Assembly: GCA_039028975.1 (NCBI GenBank)
Contig: JBCCHB010000016.1
Span: 62,001-126,000, forward strand
Length of the DNA stretch: 64,000 nucleotides
Direction: 5' to 3'
Source: JAHBNG01 sp039028975
GTDB lineage: Bacteria; Chloroflexota; Anaerolineae; Caldilineales; Caldilineaceae
Shown: positions 42,545 to 52,496 of the stretch, piece after piece
Position numbering within the stretch: the stretch's first letter is position 1
Layout: every line of letters starts with the position of its first letter
Program-made: the position numbers and the translations under genes
Notes under the pieces: generated by a model
What the model saw: the letters and a program-made list of their open reading frames with translations, nothing else
Told to the model about the DNA's origin: nothing
The model's database searches: none

Positions 42545-45223
42545 TTATTCACCTAAACGAATAACATTCTCTATCGATTGTTCAAAGGTATCATCATGGC
42601 TAATGACAAAGAGCTGCTGAAACCCCTTGACTTCCAGAATTTGCCGAGCCAATGATTCCCGCCTTGTTGCATCTAGATTGGTCGTTGGCTCGTCAAAGAA
42701 TGCAATATCAATATTGCTCATCTCGCGTAGCAATGCAAGGCGCACAGAGAGTGCTGCACTCATCTGCTCACCACCAGAGAGTTGTGGAAAGTGTCGAGAT
42801 CGCCCATCGACCTCCAATTGAATGCTATACTCCTCATCCCAACTAAGGTGACGACTATAATCCTGCATCAGGTCGCCAAAAATTTGGTTGGCACCGCTAC
42901 TAACCTGTTGGATTAATGTACGTGTAATATAAGGACCAGCTTGACGAAGATACGTGCGGATTGTCTCTAATGAATCGGCTTGATAAGCCAACTTGGTCCG
43001 TTGCGCCACTATAGTCTGTTGTTCTGCCTCCATGGCCTGCAGACGCCCAACCTCGGCTTCATCTCTCTGTTGGTCACTCTGTAGCAAGCGGCTCTGAGCT
43101 TGCGTGGATACAGCTTCGGTCCGAATATCTTCTGCCTCTTTTTGCAAGGCCTGGAACGCTTCGTCGTTAAACTGTCCGGCAAGATTCTGTAAGCGTTCAG
43201 CTGTTTCCACCTGTTTGCTTTGGAGAGACTCTTCTTCCTCTTGAAGAGTAATGACGTTTTGCTTACGCAAATCTAAGGATGCTGCTGTCTGTTGATGAGC
43301 CAGAACGGCCTGATAAGCGGACTGTGAACGAGCCAATGTCTCTTGTACGCTACCGATGGCTTGATCCAACCCCGAAAATGCTTGAAGCTGATCAGCTACT
43401 TCGGTTCTATTTTTGCTTTCGTTCTCTTTCTTTGCAGATAGCTTGCCAAGTAACTGGTTTACTTGCTCACGCTGTGAGATCTTGTCAAGGGCCAACGCTT
43501 GTCGCTGGCGAGGATTCCCTAGCTCCTCTAAAGATTTTTGTGTGCGCTCCAGTTGAGGGATCTCCCCTTCCAATGTCTCGATTTGGCTCTGCTGTCTGTT
43601 CAAATGGTCCGTACATTCATGGGCTTCTGTGCGGACTGTCTGTAATTCCTCGGGACGGGGTAACTGCCTAAGTTGGAGATCCAGACCACCCAACTGACTC
43701 TGCCCTGCTTCGAGCTGTGTCTTGGCTTCTTCTTCTTCCTTGCGGGTGGTCGAATATGCTTGGCGCAACTCCTTCAGCCTGGCCTCATTCCGCTGCATAA
43801 GTGCCTGGCGATGCGATGCACTTAACGGCTGTTCGCAGACGGGGCAGGCGGCTGTATCCACATTCTGTAGAGAGCTAACTTGCTCTTTTAGAGACTCTGC
43901 TTCAACTTGATACTGACCCATTGCGTGGCTAAATTGGGGCAGGCGATCTTGCTGAACCTTTAGATGGTCATTCAATCGCTGGCGCTTTTCTGCCAAATCA
44001 GCTTGACCAGCGAGCTGTGTTTCCAGTTTGTTTTGGCGATGCTGGAGTTGGCTGAGCCTTTTTTCTAGTGTGGGTAAGTCCCGTTGTAAGTCAGTTAACT
44101 GAATCCGTTTCCGCTCTAGTGCCTCCTGCTCTTTTTCCAGCTTCTCTTGTTGTTGTACGGCTTCGGCCAGATCGGTTACAAGCTGCTGGGCTGCCTCAAT
44201 CTCCGTCAGCGTACGGCTTTGGACCTCTATTTCCATCTCCACCCTAGCAATCACCTGGCTGATCTGGTTCTGCTTTACCTCTAGCTTCTGCCGCTCCTGC
44301 TGTTGTTTTCCTAAGGCTGTTTGCTCATTCTGGGCCTGTTGATACGCTTCGTAGCCAGCTTGGTTGTCTAGGACGAGCTGCTGGCTCTGCTCGGCCTCGC
44401 TTAGGGCCTCCCTGGCCCCCTTGATCTCCCGGGTCAATGAACTCAACCTTTGGGTTAACTGACGGCCCTCCTCTTGGGCCAGGATAATCTCTTTCTGGAT
44501 CGCACTTTCGGCCTCAATACGCACTTGCAACGTATCAAGCTGGGTTTTATATTGGCTCTGCTGCTCTTCTAGCTCTGCCAACCTTTTGGCTCGCGCGGCA
44601 ACTTGGGTCTGCAACTCGGGCAAACGTTCTAGCCGAGTCTCAATTTCTTTGAGGCTAAGATCCATTGTCTGAATCTGGTCACGCAAAATGCGCCCCGGTT
44701 CGCGGAGTTTATCGGCCGCTTCCTTGTACTCTTCCACCTGGAGAAGGGTATCAAATGCTTTCTTGCGTGCACTGGCTGCTTGGAGAAACGCGGCTGTCAG
44801 AGTCCCTTGGGGGACACCAACTGCGTCAGTAAAAAGGGCAGTTAAATCGGCGGCTGGATCAACCTGCATATGCTCTTTCAGGAAAGTCAGTACATCGCTC
44901 TTCCCTTCGCAGATTTTGCCATTAAGTTCTGGATCAAAGACATAATACTGATTGCTACCGCCACAACGTCTGGTGATCTCATAGCGTCGCTCATCCAGGT
45001 CACTCAGTATTGTTACCGTAACGGTGGCCGTTTTGGCACCCTCCCGCACAAAGTCAGCTTGCCGGTAATTCATAGAGTCAAAGAGGGCAAAGCCGATGGC
45101 TTCTAAGATAGTACTTTTTCCAGCTCCGTTCGCGCCAACAATGGCGTTAGTCCCTGGCGTAAACTCAAATTTGGCTTCGTTGTAGCTTTTGGTATTTTCC
45201 AGTGCCAACTTTAGGATCTGCAT
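42545..45223 (-). CDS. sbcC: Exonuclease SbcC (Rad50-like ATPase)
   Basis: 892 residues. N-terminal Walker A GANGAGKSTILEAIGFALF, long coiled coils around a zinc hook (CPVC near residue 450), and C-terminal ABC signature LSGGEQMSAALS with Walker B FFDEPTTNLD. With SbcD it forms the SMC-like nuclease that opens hairpins and blocked DNA ends. It is 3 bp downstream of sbcD on the same strand. Confidence 0.95.
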   Translation of the reverse strand: MQILKLALENTKSYNEAKFEFTPGTNAIVGANGAGKSTILEAIGFALFDSMNYRQADFVREGAKTATVTVTILSDLDERRYEITRRCGGSNQYYVFDPELNGKICEGKSDVLTFLKEHMQVDPAADLTALFTDAVGVPQGTLTAAFLQAASARKKAFDTLLQVEEYKEAADKLREPGRILRDQIQTMDLSLKEIETRLERLPELQTQVAARAKRLAELEEQQSQYKTQLDTLQVRIEAESAIQKEIILAQEEGRQLTQRLSSLTREIKGAREALSEAEQSQQLVLDNQAGYEAYQQAQNEQTALGKQQQERQKLEVKQNQISQVIARVEMEIEVQSRTLTEIEAAQQLVTDLAEAVQQQEKLEKEQEALERKRIQLTDLQRDLPTLEKRLSQLQHRQNKLETQLAGQADLAEKRQRLNDHLKVQQDRLPQFSHAMGQYQVEAESLKEQVSSLQNVDTAACPVCEQPLSASHRQALMQRNEARLKELRQAYSTTRKEEEEAKTQLEAGQSQLGGLDLQLRQLPRPEELQTVRTEAHECTDHLNRQQSQIETLEGEIPQLERTQKSLEELGNPRQRQALALDKISQREQVNQLLGKLSAKKENESKNRTEVADQLQAFSGLDQAIGSVQETLARSQSAYQAVLAHQQTAASLDLRKQNVITLQEEEESLQSKQVETAERLQNLAGQFNDEAFQALQKEAEDIRTEAVSTQAQSRLLQSDQQRDEAEVGRLQAMEAEQQTIVAQRTKLAYQADSLETIRTYLRQAGPYITRTLIQQVSSGANQIFGDLMQDYSRHLSWDEEYSIQLEVDGRSRHFPQLSGGEQMSAALSVRLALLREMSNIDIAFFDEPTTNLDATRRESLARQILEVKGFQQLFVISHDDTFEQSIENVIRLGE

Positions 45224-45226
45224 GGT

Positions 45227-46564
45227 TTACTCAACTCCCTGGAGCAATTCTGACAATGTCTCTAATACATTTTCAGCTGTGCTACCCGACAGGGAGAGGT
45301 TCTTTAGGGTAATGGCCATTTTGGCCCAACTTTCGTCCTGTTCGCTGAAGCGTGCGTCCTGAGAGAAGAGCCTGGTAAGAACCTGCTGCTCCAACTCTGG
45401 ACGGCTCATCCGCTCATCTGTTGTGATGTCAGTGCTCACTGAGCTACTCAGATTCCGTACTTGCAGATAGAGGGGTTTGAAGATCCGCTGCAGCATCTCT
45501 TCAATGGGGCGTAATTCCAAGTCAGCTCGATTGAAGGGTAACACACCCATGAGCAGCAATTCAACAACCGGTGCATCATCAGCTTGAAGCCCTCTACCTA
45601 ACTGCTCCCGCTCTTCGTGGTCTCCTGCCTCTATCTCATCAATAGGAATACCCAGATCGCGTGCTTTGCGGAGCAAAAACTCCTGACAATATTCAAGCAG
45701 CGCCGCTGGGGACGGATAATGGTCGACCTTGACCGTAAAGTGATGGAAGGTACGGCGTGGATTCGCGTGAAGAGTTGCCTTATGCTTTTGCTCTTTTGCA
45801 CCCTCTATGCCATCCGTATCCACCTCCACCAGATAGTAGCCCCGCTCTTTCCATTCAGCTTCTGTAAAGGAGCAGCTTTCTGGGCTGCCGGGGTTGTAGA
45901 TCCAATTATCAATGTCAAAGGGTTTGTGAATGTGGCCCAAGGCGAGATAATCGACATGGGGACGAAGAACGGCTAACTGGCGATGGGTGAGGCCGCCGAC
46001 CTCACTAGATAGAACGCCCTCAACACCTGTATGCGCCATAAAGATGGTATACTCGATTCCCTCATCGGGCATGGATGCCAGGGCTTCAGCATAGTCGGCA
46101 AGGGTGCGGGCTGTGCTGGACCCCATGTACTTCATCCCGTAGATCCGGCAACCCGGCACTGGATCGATATAGGCACCCCGATTGCGCTGATAGGGCAAAA
46201 GCTGGGGCGCACCCTCATCCCATTGGGGGGACAGAAGCTTCAATAGACCCTGGCGCGCTAAAAATTGAACCCAGCCTAAAAAGTGATCGTAGTACGAGAG
46301 TTCGTGATTCCCTTCTACCGCTATGCAAGGAATATCGGCCTTTTGTAGCCGACGCAGAATGCTAATCGCCAGATCCAGAGAAAGCGCGTCGATAGAGCGC
46401 TTGTGAAAGAGATCACCGGCAAGCAACACAAAATCAACCTGCTCCTCAATGGCAACGTTGATGATTGAAGAGAATGCCCGAGCAAAGTCATTAAACCGTT
46501 CGACCCGATTGTATTGTTGGTATCCTAAATGGCAGTCAGCCACGTGTAGAAAACGGGCTTTCAT
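45227..46564 (-). CDS. sbcD: Exonuclease SbcD (Mre11-like nuclease)
   Basis: 445 residues. Calcineurin-like metallophosphoesterase motifs are all present: HVADCHLGY, LLAGDLFH, VEGNHE, MAHTG, and GHIHKP. Acts with SbcC as a Mn-dependent 3'-5' exonuclease and endonuclease. The C-terminal cap is longer than in E. coli SbcD. Its start overlaps the stop of the upstream small membrane protein (ATGA), and sbcC follows 3 bp downstream, so the three are co-expressed. Confidence 0.95.
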   Translation of the reverse strand: MKARFLHVADCHLGYQQYNRVERFNDFARAFSSIINVAIEEQVDFVLLAGDLFHKRSIDALSLDLAISILRRLQKADIPCIAVEGNHELSYYDHFLGWVQFLARQGLLKLLSPQWDEGAPQLLPYQRNRGAYIDPVPGCRIYGMKYMGSSTARTLADYAEALASMPDEGIEYTIFMAHTGVEGVLSSEVGGLTHRQLAVLRPHVDYLALGHIHKPFDIDNWIYNPGSPESCSFTEAEWKERGYYLVEVDTDGIEGAKEQKHKATLHANPRRTFHHFTVKVDHYPSPAALLEYCQEFLLRKARDLGIPIDEIEAGDHEEREQLGRGLQADDAPVVELLLMGVLPFNRADLELRPIEEMLQRIFKPLYLQVRNLSSSVSTDITTDERMSRPELEQQVLTRLFSQDARFSEQDESWAKMAITLKNLSLSGSTAENVLETLSELLQGVE

Positions 46565-46923
46565 GATTGTTTTGGTTCTTCAAATAATAGAACAGATAGG
46601 ATGGTTGTGATAAGACTAATGATAATACTCGCACCCAATGCCCACCAGAAACTATCGACACGTAAAGACTCTCCAACCAACTCACTAACCAGGACCAGCA
46701 TCAATGCATTGACAATGAACTTAAAGAGTCCTAGCGTAAGAATGTAAAAAGGGCAAGTCAAAAATGCAATAATCGGTCTGACCAACGCATTGATCAGACC
46801 GAAAATTAGTGCTACAAATAGTAGGCTTTGAACATTTTGTGACAGATGGATTCCGTTCAAAAATGCCCCGGCACCCCAAAGTGCTGCGGCATTGATGACA
46901 ATCCGAAGGAGAAATTCTCTCAA
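46561..46923 (-). CDS. Small membrane protein, phage-holin-4 / 4TMS family
   Basis: 120 residues with four hydrophobic segments and the family core FGLINALVRPIIAFLTCPFY, GLFKFIVNALML. This Pfam family (Phage_holin_4_2) is found widely in bacterial chromosomes and is not evidence for a prophage here. Overlaps sbcD by 4 bp. Function unknown. Confidence 0.8.
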   Translation of the reverse strand: MREFLLRIVINAAALWGAGAFLNGIHLSQNVQSLLFVALIFGLINALVRPIIAFLTCPFYILTLGLFKFIVNALMLVLVSELVGESLRVDSFWWALGASIIISLITTILSVLLFEEPKQS

Positions 46924-46937
46924 TATAGTACCTGGTG

Positions 46938-47942
46938 TTAAACCTTGCGACGCATAGTCAGCAGTGCTTGACGACGCTGAAAACCAAAGCGCTGAAAAGA
47001 GTCGAGTGCAGCGATATGCTCCGTGCTGATGGTAAGGGAAATGGGAAAGCGCGGAAAGTCCTGTAATTTAGAAAGGACCCAATGAGCAAAGTACTCTTCA
47101 TATTTGCCAAAGTGTTCAGGACGAACCCAAAGCTGTAATTTATGTTCTCCCTGCCAGCGCTGTGCAGTAAGTTCCAAGGCCGCCTCAAATCTGTCAGTTG
47201 TACGGATACAGCGGCGCAGCACTGTGGTACGTCCAGCCAAACGCCACATCCACTCCGCCATCTGATCTTCCAACGTCATCTGGAAATCTGTGCGCTTTAA
47301 CGAGCGCCACCACTCAGCATGGGCATCTGGCATACTACCAGCCAATTGGTAGAGCATCCGCCAATGGGTCGCCTTATAGGTTCCAAAACTTGGGACTATA
47401 GGGGGCCTGGTAATGGGGGGTGCTTTTTGTAGCCGCAGTTCAACAGAACCCCCCATATTGTCAAAACCAACTTTTTCGTAAAGGTGACGGGCAACATGAT
47501 TGTTCTCGTACACCTGGAGAACAGCCCAGTCACCATTCGAGAAGTGGATGTGTTCTAGCGCTTGTGTAAGGAGGCCCTGAGCAATGCCGCGACCTCGAAA
47601 GTCAGATGCTACGGCCACATTGGCAATCTGCCAACGTCGGCCCGCTCCATCCCCCCGTTGAACTGTCACATTGCCAATAACCTTGCCCTCATGAACCCAT
47701 ACAAAACCGCTAAATACATCATCATAGTTGATATTGTCCCCGCTAAACAGACGCATGATGCCAGCCATGTAACTCATAAAGCGCATTTCACGCAGGATAG
47801 CGGTACCACGGTTGTCCAGCTCATGGGCAAATGCCCTAGAAATTAGATCCGCTACTGGCCTCAGATCACGCGCTAAATCAAATGGGCGAATACCATTCTC
47901 AATAGGCGTACCAATATGACGTATGGCTGGTGTGGTTGTCAT
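46938..47942 (-). CDS. GNAT-family N-acetyltransferase
   Basis: 334 residues. An N-terminal GNAT domain at about 15-175 with the acetyl-CoA P-loop (VASDFRGRGIAQGLL) and NHVARHLYEKVGF. The C-terminal half (RPPIVPSF to the end) looks like a second, degenerate GNAT domain. Substrate cannot be inferred. Confidence 0.75.
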   Translation of the reverse strand: MTTTPAIRHIGTPIENGIRPFDLARDLRPVADLISRAFAHELDNRGTAILREMRFMSYMAGIMRLFSGDNINYDDVFSGFVWVHEGKVIGNVTVQRGDGAGRRWQIANVAVASDFRGRGIAQGLLTQALEHIHFSNGDWAVLQVYENNHVARHLYEKVGFDNMGGSVELRLQKAPPITRPPIVPSFGTYKATHWRMLYQLAGSMPDAHAEWWRSLKRTDFQMTLEDQMAEWMWRLAGRTTVLRRCIRTTDRFEAALELTAQRWQGEHKLQLWVRPEHFGKYEEYFAHWVLSKLQDFPRFPISLTISTEHIAALDSFQRFGFQRRQALLTMRRKV

Positions 47943-47947
47943 TCGTT

Positions 47948-48703
47948 TTACATAGATACACGGACCAAGGCCGGACGTAGAACCCTCTCCTTGTGCTCGT
48001 ATCCTGTTCTAAGCGTCTCGATGATGTGGCCACTTTCGATCTCGTCACTAGCTTCACTAGAAACTGCTTCGTGGCGATTAGGGTCAAATGGTCCATCAAC
48101 TGGCATGACAGTAACGCCTTCATCCTCAATCAGTTGAACTAATTTGCGTTGAATCTGCTGAAAGCCAGAGACCCATGGATTCTCTTTCTCATCCACCTCT
48201 TCCGGTAGGTTCTTAAAGGCTAGGTCAAAATCATCTAAAACAGGGAGGATTCGTTCAACCAACCGACTGCTTGCCCTTTCAATGCTTTCGTGGAGCTGCT
48301 TTTCCTGCCGTCGTTTGATATTTTGGTAGTCTGCCACAGTACGCTGCAACCGATCAAAGTGTTCATCTGTTTTGGCCTGAGACGCGGCAAGCTGCTCTTC
48401 TAACTCAGCGATTCGTTCTTCCGGGGTGAGTTCGGCTGGTTCACCATCGTCATCTTCTTTGCTGACGTCATCGTTGACGTCGTCGGCAGATGGTGGGTCT
48501 GCTTCATTCGGTTGTGTACTTTCTGCTGATTCAGAATTTTCTGATTCGGTCCTAGAGGATTCGTCTGCTTGAGCACCGGTTGTTTCGTTCGCCGTTTGGC
48601 TTTGTTCCGTTGACTCAACATCCTCTGCTGCTTTGACGACCTCCTCAGCATCTTCTACTTTGCTTAAAATATCCATAACGTTTTTTTCATCTCTCAAATT
48701 CAT
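47948..48703 (-). CDS. grpE: Nucleotide exchange factor GrpE
   Basis: 251 residues from the ATG at 48703 (MNLRDEKNV), with GAGAGG upstream. The first 100 residues are highly acidic and Ser-rich, longer than usual. The conserved core is a coiled coil followed by ERILPVLDDFDLAFKNL, VSGFQQIQRKL and FDPNRHEAVS, the GrpE head. It releases ADP from DnaK. It is 112 bp downstream of hrcA on the same strand; dnaK and dnaJ are not in the window. Confidence 0.9.
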   Translation of the reverse strand: MNLRDEKNVMDILSKVEDAEEVVKAAEDVESTEQSQTANETTGAQADESSRTESENSESAESTQPNEADPPSADDVNDDVSKEDDDGEPAELTPEERIAELEEQLAASQAKTDEHFDRLQRTVADYQNIKRRQEKQLHESIERASSRLVERILPVLDDFDLAFKNLPEEVDEKENPWVSGFQQIQRKLVQLIEDEGVTVMPVDGPFDPNRHEAVSSEASDEIESGHIIETLRTGYEHKERVLRPALVRVSM

Positions 48704-48815
48704 TTTCCCAAACACCTCTCTGTAGATGTTTATCAAACTTTTCAAAGGATTATCCCATGATTATGGAATGGTTATCGTGTAATACGAGCCATTCCTTACT
48801 TCAATTACTATAACA

Positions 48816-49862
48816 TTAATTACTATACATTTCTTCAACAATATCGCTCATTAAGGTTGCAACATAGCGAACGGCACCAATGGTGCGGCTGTACGACATT
48901 CGTATCGGGCCAACTACCCCCAACATACCTGTTGCTAAATCGCTTACCCCATAAGGACTCATAATCACGCTAATGCTTTGGAGTTCTACATAGCGATCAT
49001 TGCCAGCTATAATGACTTGAATGCCATCACCGCCATTGTACTCATTCACCAACTTCTCCAGTAGTGTGCGTTCCTCTATCACCTGGACGATTCTGCGTAT
49101 ATTTTCGCCTTCGGAAAACTCAGGCGCGGCCAATACATGAGCCAATCCGTCCCGGTAGATCTGGCCAGTTGCTCGGTCGTCAACACGATTCATTAATTCG
49201 ATAATGAGTAGCGAAACCTCCTGAGCAAAGTCCGAGAGAGATGACATAACCCTCATAACATGACTGACGGTCAAACCGCTGAGGTGATCATTGAGTTCAT
49301 TACTAATGGTACTTAGCGTACTCTGATTTTTCGGCGTTTCCAGATCGAGCAATTGTTGTTTGACAATACCGGTTTGCAAAACAAGAACCAGTAGTACCTT
49401 GGTTTCATGGATGCCAACCAACTCGACATGTTTAAAGCTGCAAAACGCTGCTTGAGGTGGTGTAGCCAATGCCAAACTTTGTGAAGCATGAGCCAATACG
49501 GATGTACTGATTCGCAGCCACTGATCCAACTCACTCTTAACCAGATTGAAACGAGAACGAATCAGCCGCCGTTCTGCGGGAGGCAATTCTACATCCGAAA
49601 GTAGATATTTGACATAATAGCGGTACCCTTGGCGTGTTGGAATCCGCCCGGCACTCGTATGAGGTTGGGTTAGTAGGCCGCTTTGTTCAAGCGATGCCAT
49701 ATCGTTGCGAATCGTTGCTGCACTAACACCGAGCGCGTGATTTTCGGCGATTGTCTTGCTACTTACTGGTTGGGCAGAGTGAACATACTCTTGGATAAGA
49801 ATACGTAGAACTTTTTCCCGTCGGTCAGTCAGTCTAGTTTCTTGCATAACAGATGGATTCAT
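48816..49862 (-). CDS. hrcA: Heat-inducible transcription repressor HrcA
   Basis: 348 residues from the ATG at 49862; the frame is open upstream to 49898. HrcA represses heat shock genes by binding CIRCE. Helix-turn-helix is in SSKTIAENHALGVSAATIRNDM, then HTSAGRIPTRQGYRYYV, the family signature. The C-terminal GAF-like domain follows. No CIRCE palindrome (TTAGCACTC-N9-GAGTGCTAA) was found in front of this gene, so it is probably not autoregulated in the classical way. Followed by grpE. Confidence 0.9.
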   Translation of the reverse strand: MNPSVMQETRLTDRREKVLRILIQEYVHSAQPVSSKTIAENHALGVSAATIRNDMASLEQSGLLTQPHTSAGRIPTRQGYRYYVKYLLSDVELPPAERRLIRSRFNLVKSELDQWLRISTSVLAHASQSLALATPPQAAFCSFKHVELVGIHETKVLLVLVLQTGIVKQQLLDLETPKNQSTLSTISNELNDHLSGLTVSHVMRVMSSLSDFAQEVSLLIIELMNRVDDRATGQIYRDGLAHVLAAPEFSEGENIRRIVQVIEERTLLEKLVNEYNGGDGIQVIIAGNDRYVELQSISVIMSPYGVSDLATGMLGVVGPIRMSYSRTIGAVRYVATLMSDIVEEMYSN

Positions 49863-49901
49863 GCCCCTGATAATAGCATTCTCGGATTGGTATGTCAACG
49901 G

Positions 49902-51386
49902 TTAGTAAGCATTGCGATTTGTTCCCAAGATTGTTTGAATGATTGTTCGGATAATAATCTTGAAATCAAGAGCCAGCGACCAGTTCTCAATATACCAAAG
50001 ATCGTACTTTGTCCGTTCGGCAATTGATGTATCGCCTCTTAGGCCGTTAACCTGCGCCCACCCCGTTAACCCCGCTTTTTCGCGATGTCGATCCATATAT
50101 CGAGGGATAGCTTGACGAAATTGTTCTACGTAAACAGGACGCTCTGGCCTGGGGCCAACAAGACTCATATCCCCCACAATGACATTGATGAGCTGAGGCA
50201 ACTCATCCAAATTGAGACGACGCATGATTGAGCCAAGTTTGGTATTCCGCAAATCACCCGGTACAGTCCACCCTGGCCCACTCTCTTCTGCATCCTCACG
50301 CATTGACCGGAACTTAATGATTCTAAAAGGGCGGGCATCCAATCCCATTCGCTCCTGAATAAAGAAAACAGGACCAGGACTATCCAGCTTAACAAGCATG
50401 GCCAATATCAGCATGATGGGGCTAAGTAGAATCAGAAAAATGGCACTTAGTATGACATCCACAACGCGTTTAAGCGTTAACTTCCAGCCCTGCAGCGCAA
50501 CGTCTCGAACTGTCAGCAAGGGCAGGCCACTGAGATCACCAATACTTACCTCTGTCGCCATAATCTGGAACACATCAGGAAAGATGCGAATGCCAACCTT
50601 TTCCCGCTCGCAGAGACCAATAATACGAACCAAATCCTGAGAATGGCTCTCAGGCAGACCCACGATTACTTCGTCAATCTGGTAGGCATCGATAACCTGA
50701 GGAATATCGACCAACCTGCCCAGAATTGGTACATTCAGAACTGAGTCGACCTTTTGGTACCCTTCTTCATCAATAATGCCAACTGCCTGATAACCCAACT
50801 TGGGGCTGCCTACAATCTTTTGCACCAGCATATTGCCAATCTCACCAGCGCCAACGACCAATACCCGATCATCCCCAATTCCTCGGGCCTGTGCCTGCCA
50901 CTGAAGTTGGGCATGCACCGTGCGGGCAATTGTTAGAATGGCAACATTGAACCCCCAAGCATAAACCACCAACGAACGATGATAGTTAAATTCCGGCGCA
51001 CTCAACGTCATAAAAGCAATTGTGAAAAGCATGGCAAAGCTGTTGTAGACAATTGCTTTGAAGAATTCGTCCAAATGGGTTACCGGGCGACGACGCTGAT
51101 ACATCTTTTGACTAAAGAAGATTGCAACGAGAACTACACTATGGACCAGTGGAAGTAAGATAAATTCGTTGTATGGTCCCAATTGGCCACTGGGTAATTG
51201 CCTCAAGAGCAGCGAATGGGCAAAAAAGTAGGCCAGGAAAGTGCTACCTATATCCAATCCAACCAAGGCCAACATGAAATAGAGCTGAGGGCGCTTGATC
51301 AGAACCGGCTGTTTGGCACGACCTAAACCGTAATCCAATTCGCTCAGTGTATTATAGGAATCTAAACCGTCCGATGGGTGTATCAC
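49902..51386 (-). CDS. Undecaprenyl-phosphate sugar-1-phosphate transferase (exopolysaccharide priming)
   Basis: 494 residues. N-terminal membrane segments (about four), a CoA-binding/Rossmann-like domain (RVLVVGAGEIGNMLVQKI), and the C-terminal bacterial sugar transferase domain (LSPIMLILAMLVKLDSPGPVFFIQERMG, then LVGPRPERPVYVEQF and GLTGWAQVNGLRGD). It loads glucose- or galactose-1-phosphate onto undecaprenyl phosphate, beginning exopolysaccharide or O-antigen synthesis. It stands upstream of a GT2 gene on the same strand. Confidence 0.88.
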   Translation of the reverse strand: MIHPSDGLDSYNTLSELDYGLGRAKQPVLIKRPQLYFMLALVGLDIGSTFLAYFFAHSLLLRQLPSGQLGPYNEFILLPLVHSVVLVAIFFSQKMYQRRRPVTHLDEFFKAIVYNSFAMLFTIAFMTLSAPEFNYHRSLVVYAWGFNVAILTIARTVHAQLQWQAQARGIGDDRVLVVGAGEIGNMLVQKIVGSPKLGYQAVGIIDEEGYQKVDSVLNVPILGRLVDIPQVIDAYQIDEVIVGLPESHSQDLVRIIGLCEREKVGIRIFPDVFQIMATEVSIGDLSGLPLLTVRDVALQGWKLTLKRVVDVILSAIFLILLSPIMLILAMLVKLDSPGPVFFIQERMGLDARPFRIIKFRSMREDAEESGPGWTVPGDLRNTKLGSIMRRLNLDELPQLINVIVGDMSLVGPRPERPVYVEQFRQAIPRYMDRHREKAGLTGWAQVNGLRGDTSIAERTKYDLWYIENWSLALDFKIIIRTIIQTILGTNRNAY

Positions 51387-51471
51387 TTTGGGTTGGTAAG
51401 TCGGGAATCAGTCGTCGGAATTCAAGTAGTTGGGAATGATGCGGTCAAAAACTCAGTAGCCCACACTGACA

Positions 51472-52494
51472 TCAAGTACTACGACAATAACGCCACAGAT
51501 GCTTGGCCACATCAAGACCACCCAGTGCAACAACACCAAACATGATCAGCCAATTGGCAATCCGGGACGTCTGTTGCTGGTAATGTTTGCGATAGAATAT
51601 CCACATGGCCTCATGAAAGTCAATCCGTGATTTAATTGTCTGGCTGCTGGCAGCTTCTTTCACATGAAGGACCTCCACTTCACCATTATACCAGATCTGC
51701 CACCCAGCATCGATAAATCGCTTGGCCCAGTCTAAATCCTCCCCATACATAAAGAAAGTCTCATCGAGTAGACCAACCTCCTCAATTGCCTCTGCTCGCA
51801 CCTGCATGTAAGCTCCTACAACTGCGTCCACAGGGTGGACTGCATCTTCTGGCAAGTATTCAAGATTGTAGGCGTTAAATCGTTTACTCTTTGGAAAGAG
51901 ACGGCTCAACCCGATGTGTCGATAAAAGGAAGTTTGGGGTGTTGGAAAGCTGCGCCGACATGCTTTATCAATCTGTCCATCTGGCCGTCGTAAACAAGGC
52001 CCTGCTATGGCTGCACTGGCTTTGTCATCCATAAAATGGATCATTTCCGTAAATGCCAGCGGTGGCACTTCTGTATCTGGATTTAACAGCAGTGCATAGC
52101 GCGGAGGTGCCTTAAAACCATCCTCCATGTCCGTAGATACCTCAGCCCGAAATCCCATCCAACAAAGTCCCAGGTTATTGGCTTTGGGATAACCCAAGTT
52201 GGACCCGCTTTCAATCAGATGAACTTGGGGAAATGCCTCGGCCACCATTTGGGCGCTTCCATCACTGCTGGCATTATCTACTACACAGACGGTGTACTGA
52301 ATGTCACCTTGGCTCTCAAAAATTGAGGTTAGGCAGCGACGTAACAGCTCTCGCGTATTCCAACTAACAATGACAATACCTAAGTCAGTTTTTAAATCAA
52401 GGGAGCTTACATTGCCCGTGGCTGACTCAACGGTCGGATTTCGCTCGAATTTTTCCAATGTATGCTGCGATTTTAACATATATGTCCTGTCCAA
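51472..52494 (-). CDS. Family 2 glycosyltransferase (rhamnosyltransferase-like)
   Basis: 340 residues. GT-A fold: GIVIVSWNTRELLRRCLTS, VVDNASSDGSAQMV, NLGYPKANN, LLNPDTEVP, and the catalytic-acid region YGEDLDWAKR. It adds a sugar to a growing polysaccharide. A C-terminal helix (WLIMFGVVALGGL) could attach it to the membrane. Same strand as the priming transferase, 85 bp apart. Confidence 0.88.
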   Translation of the reverse strand: MDRTYMLKSQHTLEKFERNPTVESATGNVSSLDLKTDLGIVIVSWNTRELLRRCLTSIFESQGDIQYTVCVVDNASSDGSAQMVAEAFPQVHLIESGSNLGYPKANNLGLCWMGFRAEVSTDMEDGFKAPPRYALLLNPDTEVPPLAFTEMIHFMDDKASAAIAGPCLRRPDGQIDKACRRSFPTPQTSFYRHIGLSRLFPKSKRFNAYNLEYLPEDAVHPVDAVVGAYMQVRAEAIEEVGLLDETFFMYGEDLDWAKRFIDAGWQIWYNGEVEVLHVKEAASSQTIKSRIDFHEAMWIFYRKHYQQQTSRIANWLIMFGVVALGGLDVAKHLWRYCRST

Positions 52495-52496
52495 GT

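Noticed and set aside
46561..46923. Evidence of a prophage (holin family hit)
   Set aside because: The family is chromosomal in many bacteria and no other phage gene is nearby.
49863..49901. CIRCE operator before hrcA
   Set aside because: No TTAGCACTC-N9-GAGTGCTAA or close variant in the available spacer.
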